This document shows, piece by piece, positions 11,220 to 22,736 of a stretch of 64,000 nt of DNA. The position numbers and the translations under genes are program-made. Within the stretch, counting starts at the first letter, position 1. Each line of letters starts with the position of its first letter. The notes below the pieces were generated by a model. That model was given only the letters and a program-made list of their open reading frames with translations, ran no database searches and was not told the origin of the DNA. Origin of the DNA: Polytrichum commune (lineage: Eukaryota; Streptophyta; Polytrichopsida; Polytrichales; Polytrichaceae); the NCBI GenBank assembly GCA_950295325.1, contig OX485803.1, forward strand, positions 70,819,554 to 70,883,553. Reading direction: 5' to 3'.

Positions 11220-14045
11220 GTAAAGCATCTAGCATTTCTAATGCCCAAATTGCCCAAAACACTCAAATTCCAATATGCATAATACATGGGAAACTGTAGA
11301 AAAAATATCTTTTGGCCACTCACCCACACCTACCCTAGTTGCGTCCTATGCCCAAACAAAGAGTGTGACACATGGCCACACCAATATCCTTTAGGTTTTG
11401 CTCAAATTAAGACACTAAGCCTCATTCCATGCGCCACTTGTACATGTTCTTTTAACATGCATGATAATTAAACGTCTACGTATTTATCTTCTATAAACTC
11501 ATCTTGATTATCAAACACCTTTCTTCAAAGAATAGATGTTGGAATTGCATAAACCTCTGATCCTACACGGGTGAATAAAACACCTAAAAATATATGTGAG
11601 ATCCATCATTTAAGTTCCAAAATCATATATTTTACATATTTGAAACTATTACCCTTAAGAAATGCCCAAATAAGCATAATAGGCCTCGTTCTATGCACTA
11701 AATGTAACAATGTGTGTAATGATACTTTAGCAACAATGTTGTCTTATATATATATAGGTTTGTTGTCATTGTTGTTGTTGAACAACCTCTTGTGTATAAT
11801 CAACAATGAAATAGTTGTAGAAGTATGTGCAATGATCTTTTGTCTACAACTTTGATTTATGATTTTTTTAAAATGAATATTGAATATCATGTTTAGTATA
11901 GTCACTGTCTAAAGTGCATATCACCCTTGGATGGAGAGATGGACTTATTGCATAGAACCGTACCTCTCATCCATCCAACATAATAACTTGAACCTCTATA
12001 CGTTTGTGGCCGACTCATCTCCAATGACTTGCAATAGGCTAAATTAGAGTCTTTGAAACTACACTAAATATGATAATTAGTAATACTCACTAGTTGGAAT
12101 TACGCATTGCTATATATATTTACTATATATATCATTTAAAAATATTCAAAGATGTTAAATTGGTTGTTTGGACATTATAAAACATTAACAACTTTACTTG
12201 GTTAAAAAAATACGTTAATGGTGAAAAAATATATAACATTGTTTTAAATCCAAAAAACAAGTGACACTAAATATGATACTTAGTGTACTTCCAGTGTCAA
12301 ATCAACTTTAAAAAGTAGCCTTTGACTTGCATACTATTTTAGGGCTTTATGTTGGATGAGTGAGAAGCATCCTTGTATGTGATACTTTCCTCTCCACCCC
12401 CCTTCCCCCTTCCCCCCTTTGATCATGCGTAGGCTACACAAAAAGTTAGAAAAGATGAAGAGAATATTCATATTAAACCATATTTAATTCACATTCTTTT
12501 AGAGCATTATCATTCAGAAATGCTAAAATGAGTATACTAGGCCTTATTTTGTACACATGTGTGTAACTCAATGACGTTCTTGTCACCAACTTTTGTCTTA
12601 AGAAATTGATTCTTTCATATTGTGCACCACTCTTTGTATAGCCAATCTTCAAAGTACATAGTGCTCATCAACCCAAATCTCATTAACATGTCATCTCTTT
12701 ATTGAACACGAGCACGATGAATATAAAACGTAACATGCTACACTCAATATCGTACACGTGTCACTCTTATATTGGTTGTAACACAAATCCTCGCACACAA
12801 CATCTAGTACGTAATCCCTACATGGGGTAAACGAAAAACTTGAAAAGAGGATAAACCTCCATATTAGAAGATCCAAACCATGATATTTATGTGTGATATT
12901 ATCAACCCCACTCGTGACCACATGGGAATGCTCAAACAATTGCCATACCAAAGCCTCCAAAGTCATCCCATACAGATAGATAGAAACTCCAACCCCTTTC
13001 AAGCAAGGGGCCGGCGTGAATAAAGTGTCCGTTCGTAATGCCAATGACCCGATGCCCACTGGACAAGGGGACATTGGGACAAATACTACTCTCCCCTTTC
13101 GAGGATGGACACTATAGTGACACACTATACAAGTTCCTAGCTAGCCACTACTGTAGTGCCTTGAAGATACCAGACATGGTATCCCCCCAAAGGGCTTTGA
13201 GACACCCATACAACAAGGTCCAAGGACCCCCCACCATAGTTGGGTGGACTAAGGTGGTGAGCACCACGCCGGCATGGGGAATAGAACCCACAACCTCCTC
13301 ATTGGGGGCCATGAGCCCTAACCACCAAGCCAAGGCCCGTGGTGCCTCATCCCACACACATGATATGTGTACCTCGACTCAACGATGCCGGCTTTTGTTT
13401 GTCACTAACTAAACTTTCATCTTAAGAAGTTTCCTCTTCTTACATTGTGCGTCCTTCTTTACACAACTAACATTGAAAATACATTGCGCTCGCATCTCAA
13501 ATGTCATTGGCATGCCATGTCTTCATGAACACGAGCACAACAAACATACACCAAAGCAAACAACCCTCGCAACACGATTGAGAACTATGCTTGGTATCAT
13601 ATATATACATCTAGATCGATACATAGTAAGCCCCATTCCCACAAGAGGGTAAATGAAAAGCTTGACAAGGGAGAAAATCTCCCATCTTTTTAAGACCCAA
13701 AACCATGATATTTCCAAGATGTTTTTTTTAACCACTATGGCCATGCTAAAGCCTCCGAAGTCGTTCCGTACTTATAATGTGAACCATGCTCAACAATCAT
13801 ACACATATCGCCTTGCTATGGAACATAGCATGACAACAACTCTAGTACATAATTACGCCCGATCCTACACGGGGGTTAAACGAAACGCTTGAAAAAGAGA
13901 TAAAACATCGAATCTTTCAAGACCCAAACCGTGATATTTTTGAGATATTTTTAAAAAACCACTGTGACCATATAGAAATACTAAAGCCTCTGGACTCATT
14001 GGGTACGTAAGCATCTCGACTCGATGATCGCTTTTGTTAACAACC
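11220..14045. repeat. Degenerate tandem array
   Basis: Related blocks recur in the same order. 'CTTAAGAA' followed by a TTGTGC(G/A) segment and ATG(C)CATGTC...GAACACGAGCAC is found at about 12595-12720 and 13400-13540. A block with GGGTAAA(C/T)GAAA(A/C)GCTTGA...AAACC(A/G)TGATATTT...AAAGCCTC is found at about 12790-12970, 13610-13770 and 13830-14015. Earlier, more diverged relatives lie at 11290-11470 and 11570-11750 (AATGCCCAAATAAGCATAATAGGCC). Units are about 400 bp when intact. The long minus-strand ORF at 12691-13125 is made by this array plus the SINE inserted in it. Confidence 0.65.
12974..13346 (-). mobile_element. tRNA-derived SINE, family 2 (373 bp)
   Basis: Read on the minus strand, the element starts GGCACCACGGGCCTTGGCTT. 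It has a box-A-like TGGCTTGGTGGTTAGGG, then a box-B-like GTGGGTTCTATTCCC, the layout of an RNA polymerase III promoter. It ends GGAGTTTCTATCTATCTG. An 11-bp target duplication flanks it: TCATCCCATAC (12963-12973) and TCATCCCACAC (13347-13357), one mismatch. Sister units of the surrounding array lack the insert, which gives an empty-site comparison. The 3' half recurs at 29030-29155 and 55385-55500. Confidence 0.8.
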
Positions 14046-14056
14046 GAACTACTGTG

Positions 14057-14735
14057 CTCCCTCTTTTAGTATGACACGTTTGGGAAACACAAAAAAGTCA
14101 TAATATCGAGGTCTTGTCTTCCCATCAATATGACAAATGGCGTAAAGTTGTTGTATTATCGAGGGAATACGAGAACATAAGTAATACGAGCTTACAAATA
14201 TATATATATACAACGAGGTTAAGCAATATAGATGGTATGAAATAATCACTTATAACTCCAAACATATACAAATATTCTCAAGAACTCTTGAAATAGGAGT
14301 TCATAGATCTCTAGTGTTGCCTACCCAAGTTAGCAACTGCCATCTTATCTACATTCCCTACTAACTTTTGAAAACTGGTAATTTCATTAACACCAAAATA
14401 TAAAGAGTTCTCTAATAAGAAACTAGACAACGATGATGCACGGCGTTTAGCATCAAGACACTAGTGATACTATATCACATGTGTATAATGCAACATTGTA
14501 GGCAGGAGGCCACTCTAACCCTAAGCATGTCCATTCTACACCAGTAACCCTAATCATCACGAAGTTCCCAACGATAAGTGAAGTTTCCAAGTAGTTCCTA
14601 AGTGAAAATGGATGTATTTTAGATGTACATGACATAGATGAAAAGAATTCTAGCTCTAACAACCTCTGTTAATATGACAAAACGGAGATTCTAAATGTCG
14701 CGTTATCGAGTGTCGTAGTCGTATGAAAGAGGGAG
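14057..14735. mobile_element. Mariner-like non-autonomous element
   Basis: Left end CTCCCTCTTTTAGTATGACA and right end, read inverted, CTCCCTCTTTCATACGACTA. Terminal design and inner motifs such as 'GTATTATCGAGG' resemble the element at 57307-58203 and, more distantly, pogo/Emigrant-type termini. No transposase frame. The target duplication is not clear. Confidence 0.55.
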
Positions 14736-15008
14736 TTGGGGACTTAAGAAGTTGGGTCTTTGCAAAAATGTGTGGTGATATATATCGAGGGTGTTGTTGT
14801 TGTATAAAGACGAGGTTAGAACATGCACTTCTTTGTCTTTGAGAAGTTGCCTCTTTAAATAGTGTGTGAAATTTATGAGTACAGTAGTGTCGACATTGGA
14901 GTTGCAGAAAATAATCCCCCAGTCCGGAAGGGAAGAAGCTTGGAAAGAGAAGGGAAAGCCGGGCGTCTTTTAAGATGAAAGGGGAAAAGAAAAGGAGTGG
15001 AAAGAAGC

Positions 15009-15031
15009 GCCCGCCATTGGCCCGCCATTGG
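15009..15031 (+). promoter_or_regulatory. Two adjacent inverted CCAAT boxes
   Basis: GCCCGCCATTGG occurs twice in direct succession, each holding CCAAT on the opposite strand. It lies about 1.6 kb upstream of the gene 1 start codon and just before the GC- and CT-rich leader. NF-Y factors bind CCAAT in either orientation. That it serves gene 1 is an inference from position. Confidence 0.4.
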
Positions 15032-15059
15032 GGGGCATCTTTCTAATCGAGGGAAAGAA

Positions 15060-16613
15060 AGAAAGCCCGGCTAATTGCCGTAGATGGTTTCCCTGCTTCC
15101 CCTTCGTCGTCTCCGTCCCGCATCGCGGCTCCCTTTGATCGCCATCGCCGCGCAGGAGGAAGCTCTCCGACATCGCCACCCCATTCATGTCATTCATTCA
15201 TCCATCCGTCCGAACGTACCTTGGAAGTTCGGCCTGCTGCTGGCTGGCTGGCTGGCTGTCTGTCTGTCTGTCCTGCTTGTTGTAGTTTGTGTAAACCAGA
15301 CTCCACACACTGGCACTTTTCCACCTCCTCTGTTTTACCACTTTTTCGTCACGAAGTTTGCACATGATCGCCATCGCCATCGCGGCAACCTCTGTCGTGG
15401 TTGTTACTCGATAGCCTTACTGGTCCGTTCGTCTGTCTGTGGCCGAGCCGGGAGAGCCGACCGCCGGGTGGGTTTTTCAGGTTGGGTTTGAAGGGAAGGC
15501 GGGAGAGGGAGGGGGGAGAGGAGAGGTATCGCGCTTTGGCATCTTCCAACCTGAGCAGTTGGTAGGGCTACGCTATCTGCTACTGAACAACAACTGTACC
15601 TATTTTAGAAGGATTCGGTGTCTTTTTTTTTTTGGCATTTCAATCCCCTGTTTTTTTGGTGACCTTCAGATCGGTTTGATGATGATGTCGTCACCTTGGT
15701 TGATGATTGTCACTCGTTACACCTCTTATTAAGTTATCATTAGTTACTCACACAGCTTTGCTGCAGTGAGTGACCGCGGAAGGGTTTGAGTTCTGGGAGG
15801 AGGTTAAGGATTTGGACGGTGTTCCTACCTTTTTGCACACTTTTTGGCATCAAAAGTAGTAATCCCCTGTTTCAGATCGCTTCGGTTGATTGTCACTCAT
15901 TTCACCTCTTTCTTATCAGTTAGTTACTTACAGCCGCCTCACTGCAGCAACCGGGAGGAGGAGGAGCGTTTGAGTTCTGAGCTTCTTCAACGTAAGGGAT
16001 TTGGACGGTGTTTTTACCACTTTATGCACACTTTTGGCATTTCAATCCCCCGTTTTTTCGTTTTGTTTTTGGTGCCCTTCAGATCGCTATCGCGGCTGAT
16101 TGTCACTCATTTCACCTCTTCTTATGACCATTAATTTACTTACATCCTGAGGACCAAACGCGGGGGGAGGGGGGAGTCAGATTTGGAGTGCATGTTTCAG
16201 TTCCCGCGCACTAACTAACTTAACCCCACCTGCAAGCGACGATTGTTCTTCTTCACATTGGGAAGCAGCTCAGAGTCATCAGCAATTGAAGCAGAGAGAA
16301 TCCCCGGTAAATGCTGATCATTCCTTAGCCGGCAGCTCCTGAATATTTTGTAGGTAAAGTTGTGAGGTTAGGGGTGTGGGGGACCCTTTTTGACTAGGGC
16401 ATTTGGCGGGGGATGAAAACATGGGGGTTGCTTAGCGGAGGGAAGGAAGGGATTCTTCTGCAAATTATCAAGTGCACAGCTCCACGCTCCTCCGCACTAA
16501 AGTGATACAAGGGCCTTTTGGAAAAAAGGGAAGGGTGAGCTCTCGGTTTGTCAAAGTGGGAATTTTATCCTTTTTTGTTTTCCTAGGGAAGGATTGACAG
16601 CGACAACATCACG
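15060..16613 (+). promoter_or_regulatory. Promoter and 5' leader of gene 1 with probable leader intron
   Basis: GC-balanced, CT-rich DNA typical of a plant leader. A strong acceptor (TTTTTTGTTTTCCTAG, ending 16586) lies 27 bases before the start codon at 16614. Candidate donors are GTAAAT at 16307, after CAGAGAGAATCCCCG, and GTAAAG at 16355. A 5' UTR intron of about 230-280 bp is therefore likely. The transcription start cannot be placed. Short frames here (15084-15491 and 15439-15732) have no recognisable product and may be upstream ORFs or chance. Confidence 0.45.
15633..16150. repeat. Triplicated block of about 200 bp in the gene 1 leader
   Basis: Three imperfect units start at 15633, 15845 and 16035 with TGGCATTTCAATCCCC(T/C)G or a variant, followed by CAGATCGCT, GATTGTCACTC(A/G)TT(T/A)CACCTCTT and GTTACTTACA. 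The first two also share TTTGAGTTCTG and GGATTTGGACGGTGTT. The third unit is cut short before the leader intron. Confidence 0.8.
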
Positions 16614-19600
16614 ATGCAGAGGAATTTTTCTGTGGACGACATCCTGGGCACATTCTGGAAGCTGGACACACAGGGGGACACACAGAAGAGCCCAGTGGTG
16701 TCAATCCCAGAGGAGGACGAGGATTCGTCTATCATCCTTCCTCCAGTTGTGGATTCTCTGAAGGTGATCGAGGTCGACAAGGGGATGAACCGAAGTGCCT
16801 CCGAGTATGCGTTCCAGGAGTTTCTCAAGGTGAGCGAGGAGCGAGGAGGGTCTGCAGCAGTGAGGAAGAGCAGGTTCATGGTGAATCAGCGGAGGAAAGT
16901 CCCTGAGGATGAGGACGATGAGGAAGATGATGACGACGATGATGATCATGAGGATGATGATGATGACGATGACGATGAGCATGACGATGAACATGATAAC
17001 ACTGACCCCCCAAGCCCAGAGTCTCCGGAAACCTTTGAAACTAAAATGGAGCAGCAGCCATCCAGACAGGAAACCCATGATCTCAACGAGCATCCCAGAT
17101 CGCTGTCACCACCGCCGCCGCCGCCGGCTTCTGCACCATCGTCGACATCATCCACTCCTGTGGGTTTGGGCTCAATCGGTGGGGTCGTGGATCAGGTGGA
17201 GGTGGGGGTTGCTTTGAATCCTCTATTCTCAGGTCTCCGTGACGAAGTGGAGACTGCTGCCACTGCCACCAATAGTCCACAAGAGTATGAGTACTTTCTG
17301 AAGCATAAACTCGACCTGGCTTGCGCAGCTGTTGCCCTTAGCCGGGTAAGGATCATTCATGAACTCATCAGAACTGCCTCAACCACTTCTCACCCATTCT
17401 CTGCTTCTGTGTTGTTCTGGGTTGCTGAGAAATCCCCTTCTTCCTTTGTATTGATATAATGTCAATAGTTTGTCAGGAACAGTTGCAGGGGTTTAAGTTT
17501 CTATAAGGTATTGTGGGCACTTGCAACTCCAGACAATTCTGGCTGTTGGATATTGGATCGGGATACGCCTCATCCGGTTAGCAGTTGCGTATCACAAAGA
17601 TTTGTCATTTCGAGTTTTAGAATCGGAGTTGAGGTGCAAGAGTTGTAAGAGGTCAAAGTGGAGCTCCTCTTCTCTCTGGAGTCATCATGCAGGCCCTCCC
17701 AATTGTGTTGACTATTGAACATAGAATGATTTCTAGGTTTTGATCACATAGTCCAATCTCTTTGGAACACATGTTGTTTTCGTGTCTGTTCATAACTACA
17801 ATCCTTGCCATATACCACTCAAATTTGGGTGTGTCTGATTAAGAAGAGTGACCAAATGTGCTTATTTGGTATTAGAGTTACCTGGAGCTATGCAAATTAT
17901 CTTCTAGTCACCCTCTTCTCATGGTTCTGTCATTTTTATTTCTTTCATTCGATGTTAAAGAATTGGATGATTGCTAGGTTTAGGTTGTCTGACATGCCTG
18001 ATGTTATTTGCAAACAGGGTTCGGCAGGAGGAGCCAACATTGGGCCTCCAGCTCTGCCTGCAAATTATACTCCACCAGGCTATGGTATGTGGTCCGTATT
18101 CCACGGTATCGCAACTTGTTGTGCAATCAGTAACTTCATTTTAGTGCTTCATTGTGGATTATTATTATGATTACCTGCAAGTGGCTTGGTTTTGGGATGT
18201 GGATGGGCTTGCGAAGGCGATTGGTACTTGAATGTTTGTCAGCTGTTCTGAGCAATTTCTGACTCAAGAATGTGATGGAATGATGGGGTTTCACCAGTGG
18301 CAATCAGAACATAGGTATATGAATCTGAGGTGCAAATCAACAAAGTTGGTCTATTGGTAGGGCTTGCCATGCCTTTGTGGTGAAAGTTATTTTTTGTACC
18401 TGATTGGGTTATATGCTTGGTTTGTTCCATAGTAGTGGATATCATGGAGCTAATCCTGAGGCAAATTCGTGGGTACTCATGGAATTTGAACTTCCAACGA
18501 AGTGTGAGGTCGCTATATTCGCTTCTGTGATCACGGCTGTCAGAAGGTTTGTACTGGAATTCCCTCCAGGGGGGAGGCAGCATGATGGTCTGAAGTGGTC
18601 GTATCATTTCTGTTTGTGGCAGGCATCCTAAAATCCTTTTTGTCGGTCTTTTTTGCCTTTGATAAACATCTTACGGGTTTGTGGAAATTGTAGGTGGATT
18701 AAATCTGCTGGGTCCAATTGGCATTCCTGCTCTGCCTCCAAAACCTGAGTTTGGGTCACCCGTGGCTCCTACAAGGGCTGGACCTGTGACTAGTGGCTCA
18801 GACGGTTCTGAGGATGACGACCCTGATGAACTCGGCCAGAATGTGGCACCTGGTGATCTCAAGCGTGTTAAGAGGTGCCTCTTTCATTATTATACTCTGT
18901 TTTGAAGAACTAATTATCTGATGCATTTTTTTTTGTGCGGTAGCAGAAAGTTTATGTGGGGCTATAGATTTCAAAAGCTTGCATGCACTTTTCTGTAGCT
19001 GTAGTCAGAAACTCTACCAGTTTTCAAGGGCCCAATAGTCCCACCTGAGAAGTTGAAGTTTGCCCAAAGTTCAAGCCAAGAATTTTACGCCATTGAGCTT
19101 TGGACTTGGAAGTCGTACTTGGTGCACTTTGTTTATAAGTGATTTCCTCAAAGTGTACTGATTTGTTTTAAAGTGAGGGGTTAAGGGTTTGTATTGGTTC
19201 AGGTGTCCACTGTATACCAGTTATAATGGCTTGCTGTGGTCTTAGAGTTGTTGTAGTATGACTTGTTTGATTTGCTTCTGATTGCGGCATGCTGAGTATG
19301 TGGTTTTGTCTGAATTTCCAGGATGCTCTCAAACAGAGAGTCAGCACGGAGATCCCGGAGGAGAAAACAAGCACACCTAAGTGAACTTGAAAGTCAGGTT
19401 GGATATGCTACTGTTATTTGTCTTTGCCTGTGTCGAAGAATTTGCATGCGCCAACCTGCTGTGTCCTGCAGGAGGTCCAACTCACATAACTGACAATATG
19501 GTCCAATTTTGTTCTCAAGAAACTAAACCTGTAGTGCTACTTTTGGAAAAGCATGGAGCTTGATTTGGGGAGTTGGTGTGCTATAGGTTGCACATTTGCG

Positions 19601-20654
19601 GGTTGAGAACACTACAATCATGAAGAGGCTGTCTGAGATCACCATCAAATTTCAAGAAGCAGCAATAGAAAACCGTGTGTTGAAATCCGATGTTGCAACT
19701 TTGCAAGCAAAGGTTTATCTTCTCATTGCTTTTGATACGCAACTTAAAATGTTACTCAGAACAATGTCTTTTTGACTTCTGTGTATCTGGTTAAACATCA
19801 AGAGTTGCATGTTCTCGTTGTGGATGCCTGTACTGTGTATGCAGCATTATTTGCCTTATTTTTTGTGCTAAGTTGATGTACCTGAATCTTGTCTTGGGAA
19901 TCCGGCACATAGTTGTTTCTATTTGAGGTTTTCATTTGCTATCAAGGTTGAGCTTATGATGGTCATAAAAGTGCCTGTAGTCTTTGTGGACCATTTAATA
20001 ATTAAAAAGACTGCTGCTCAGTTCAGGCTTGTTTACATTGCGGTCCGGGTCCGGGTCCAAGATACCCCTTAATGGACCCTACTTTCAGACTCAAGATTGG
20101 ACTCAGGATGGACTGTTGAGATTGGGCGCCACTTCATTTTTTTATACTTTGGACACATATCCTAGTGTCAAACTCCTTGGTGCAAGTTTTGATCTTGACT
20201 GATAGGATCACTTGATTTTGGAGGTACTTTGGTCTTGGACTCTAGTGTAAAACCCACCTTTATTTCCAGGAACTCTGGACCCACTGTACTAATGTGGGAA
20301 GATGTGCATTTGTTACAGCTGAAGATGGCAGAAAATGTGGCGTCTGGTAATAATGGAAGTGGACAAGCTGGGTCTATGGATGGACTGAACCCAAACCTGA
20401 GGTATATGATGCCATACACAACTGGAGGTAATATTCAACATTACACACAACAGGCTCGACAGACCCCAGTTGTGCAGCAGCAGCAGGAGCAACAACAAGT
20501 GTCGACTGGTAAAATGGGCCGCACACCATCCATGCAGCGAGTTGCAAGCCTTGAGCATTTGCAGAAACGCATTTGCAAAGGTGCAGCTTGTGGGCCTGGG
20601 TGGGGAGGCTGGGAGGTGGAAGGGCCTTCTATGGTGGAAAATCATGATGACTAG
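16614..20654 (+). CDS. Group C bZIP transcription factor, bZIP63-like (gene 1, 505 aa)
   Basis: Six coding exons: 16614-16745... through 17345 as one exon (16614-17345), then 18018-18084, 18694-18874, 19322-19397, 19587-19712 and 20319-20654. All introns are GT-AG, phases 0,1,2,0,0. The product is a nuclear DNA-binding protein predicted to bind ACGT-type sites as a dimer. [11 protein letters not shown] is at residues 5-15, [15 protein letters not shown] at 58-72, a run of Asp/Glu at about 97-128, a proline stretch near 162-175 and the [21 protein letters not shown] box at 224-244. The basic region [15 protein letters not shown] starts at 331. The zipper heptad positions read L-L-I-I-A-L-L through about 394, the long form of group C. 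The C-terminal box [20 protein letters not shown] starts at 458. Ser63, Ser465 and Ser471 match the SnRK1 sites known in Arabidopsis bZIP63 (S29, S294, S300), so control by energy status is likely. The start was chosen as the first ATG after the leader acceptor, in frame with the conserved N-terminal box. Close relatives bZIP9/10/25 are possible orthologues, but the three-site pattern favours bZIP63. Confidence 0.93.
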
Positions 20655-22736
20655 TCATGCGTGCTTATGTCTCCAATGGGGCTACTTTCATTATTATCTC
20701 CACACTTGTGTCGGAAGCTTCATGACCTGAAAATGTGTTTTCTCCACTGTGGGAATTGGTGTTGCTGGTAGGTCAAAAAGGAGTAAGGTGCCATGTCTCT
20801 CTACCCCTGCAAGATGAGGAACATCCCTCTCATGTTCGTCTTTGTGCCCAAGACATACATGTGGTGCAAAGATGGGTAAGATTCTGGAGCTGACAAAGTT
20901 AATCATGGAGCATAGATGGAAGTTGGCATCGTTCGTTAGGGTGGATGGATTGTCCTTCAAGGCGTGTCCAATTTCATTGCAGATTCAATGCACTTGCATG
21001 TCCATGTCCATGTGCCGAGTGGAATGAACAGGAATGTGGAAACCCAGTTCCTGTATAGTTGGAGACCACATCTATGGGTAACGTTCTGGTGTTCCATGAA
21101 GGTTGAAGGTTGGTTGTCAACTTGCATTGTACAGGACTAAAATTTGTGGGACCCTGTAGACTAGAGGATGTAGCCAATTTTTCATGGGCCGAAGCTGCAA
21201 TTTGATGCCCGTTTAGATAACCAGCATATTGTGTAAAGTCATTCTTGGGAGAAAAAAAGCTGCAGAAATGGAATGTTTACAGATATTGAGAAATATTTTC
21301 CTCAAACCAATTTGATATGATGTATAGTATAAGTTAGGACGGCATAGTTTGAGTTCCATGCACATTCTTGGGTTCACAGATGGAAGACATATCCTGTCGC
21401 AGATTGGAAGTAATTTAGTCATTAGGTGTAGAATGTTGCGAAGACGAGGATGTCCTCAGTTATTGCAGCCCTGCATAAATTTGTTTTCTATCAACAAATC
21501 CACCTATTCTGACCTTTGTGTGAACTACTGAACTAGTGATTCCATTAGCTCAGTGTAGCTTAGCAGATTCTGCTTCATTCCTGCCTTCGTTATTCAGGGA
21601 GACATCTGATGTATAGTGGAAGTCGAGAATTTTTGCATAGACTGTAAATATGTTTTTAGCTAATATAGAGCAGTTGATAACAAAATCTCGCCTCACAGGA
21701 ATTGGCAGATTCTTGGACGTTTTACTGAAGAAACTAAAAGTGCAGACATTTTCTCTGCGAATTTTTGGTGTGGACATGTTTCACTATCTTTAATGTTGTA
21801 GGACAGACACCTGTTAAAAAATCCTAAAACTGAGAATTGCCGAGGCAATGTCAATTGGTGTGGATTGGGACGGATTAGAAAGTGTGAAATAGTAGCAGCC
21901 TGCAAAGTTCAAATAGACAAAATTCAATGCTTATATCTTATTAGTGCATTGTAGTAATCATGTTACATTATGGAGAGGAATTACTTTTCTGTAAATGTTA
22001 TGTAAAACTGAGTTAAAATAATTAAGCAGTTGTATCAAAAGTAAGGTCTTATCAATAAATGATTCATTCTAGTGCACAAAACGAAGGAGTGCAACTTTGC
22101 AAGGTCATGTGAGGAAATCTGTTGAACTTCACTCTTCATTACAAGTGCTCTTATATTGGACAAAATAATATAGAGCATTGGTGTGAGCAAAAATAAAGCA
22201 GATGTAGATTTCAATCTACTCGCCATGCAGCTGTATCAGGCGTAAAAATAAGGATTTCACTAGATGTATCAAATGATCATTTTGAACTTCAAATAAAACT
22301 GTACATATGAGTTTCCACACGAATATAACCTAAACAACCAGAACATGACATCCACCTCTTCAGACTTCCTATACAAGATATCAAGCTTTGTGCAGTGATT
22401 TAAATGTCACTGTTGGCAGTAAGTACAACCCACAACACACTATACAGATGTCAAATTGTCAATTCCGCTGTCCACCAGTCAGGCTTGTCCAACATGATGG
22501 TTGAGGCGTAGCAATTCAGCATACTAACCCTAACCCATGATAATCTTTCCCAAGGGGGCTCAAATTACTCCCTATTTTCATCAACACTGTCTACTAATCA
22601 TTCTCAACACATGATCCTATTTCTTGTGCATTAGAACCCTGTGCAATAACACTTGATTTTAGTATACTCTCAACAGGGTGTATTTTTGACTTCAGGGAGC
22701 ATCAAAAGAACCTTCTTAAGAGGCCGAACCAAAACC
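20655..22736. other. Intergenic region between the two convergent stop codons
   Basis: Holds the 3' untranslated regions of both bZIP genes. I see no ORF of note, no repeat border and no clear canonical AATAAA close to either stop. The cleavage sites cannot be placed. Confidence 0.5.

Noticed and set aside
12691..13125. 144-codon minus-strand frame
   Set aside because: It crosses from the degenerate tandem array into the inserted SINE, so it has no single origin and no recognisable domain.
15084..15732. Plus-strand frames of 135 and 97 codons upstream of gene 1
   Set aside because: GC- and CT-rich leader with repeat units. No conserved product. They could be upstream ORFs but nothing supports translation.
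16701..17093. Minus-strand frame with a long Ile/Val/Met stretch that looks like membrane segments
   Set aside because: It is the antisense shadow of the Asp/Glu codon tract in exon 1 of gene 1.
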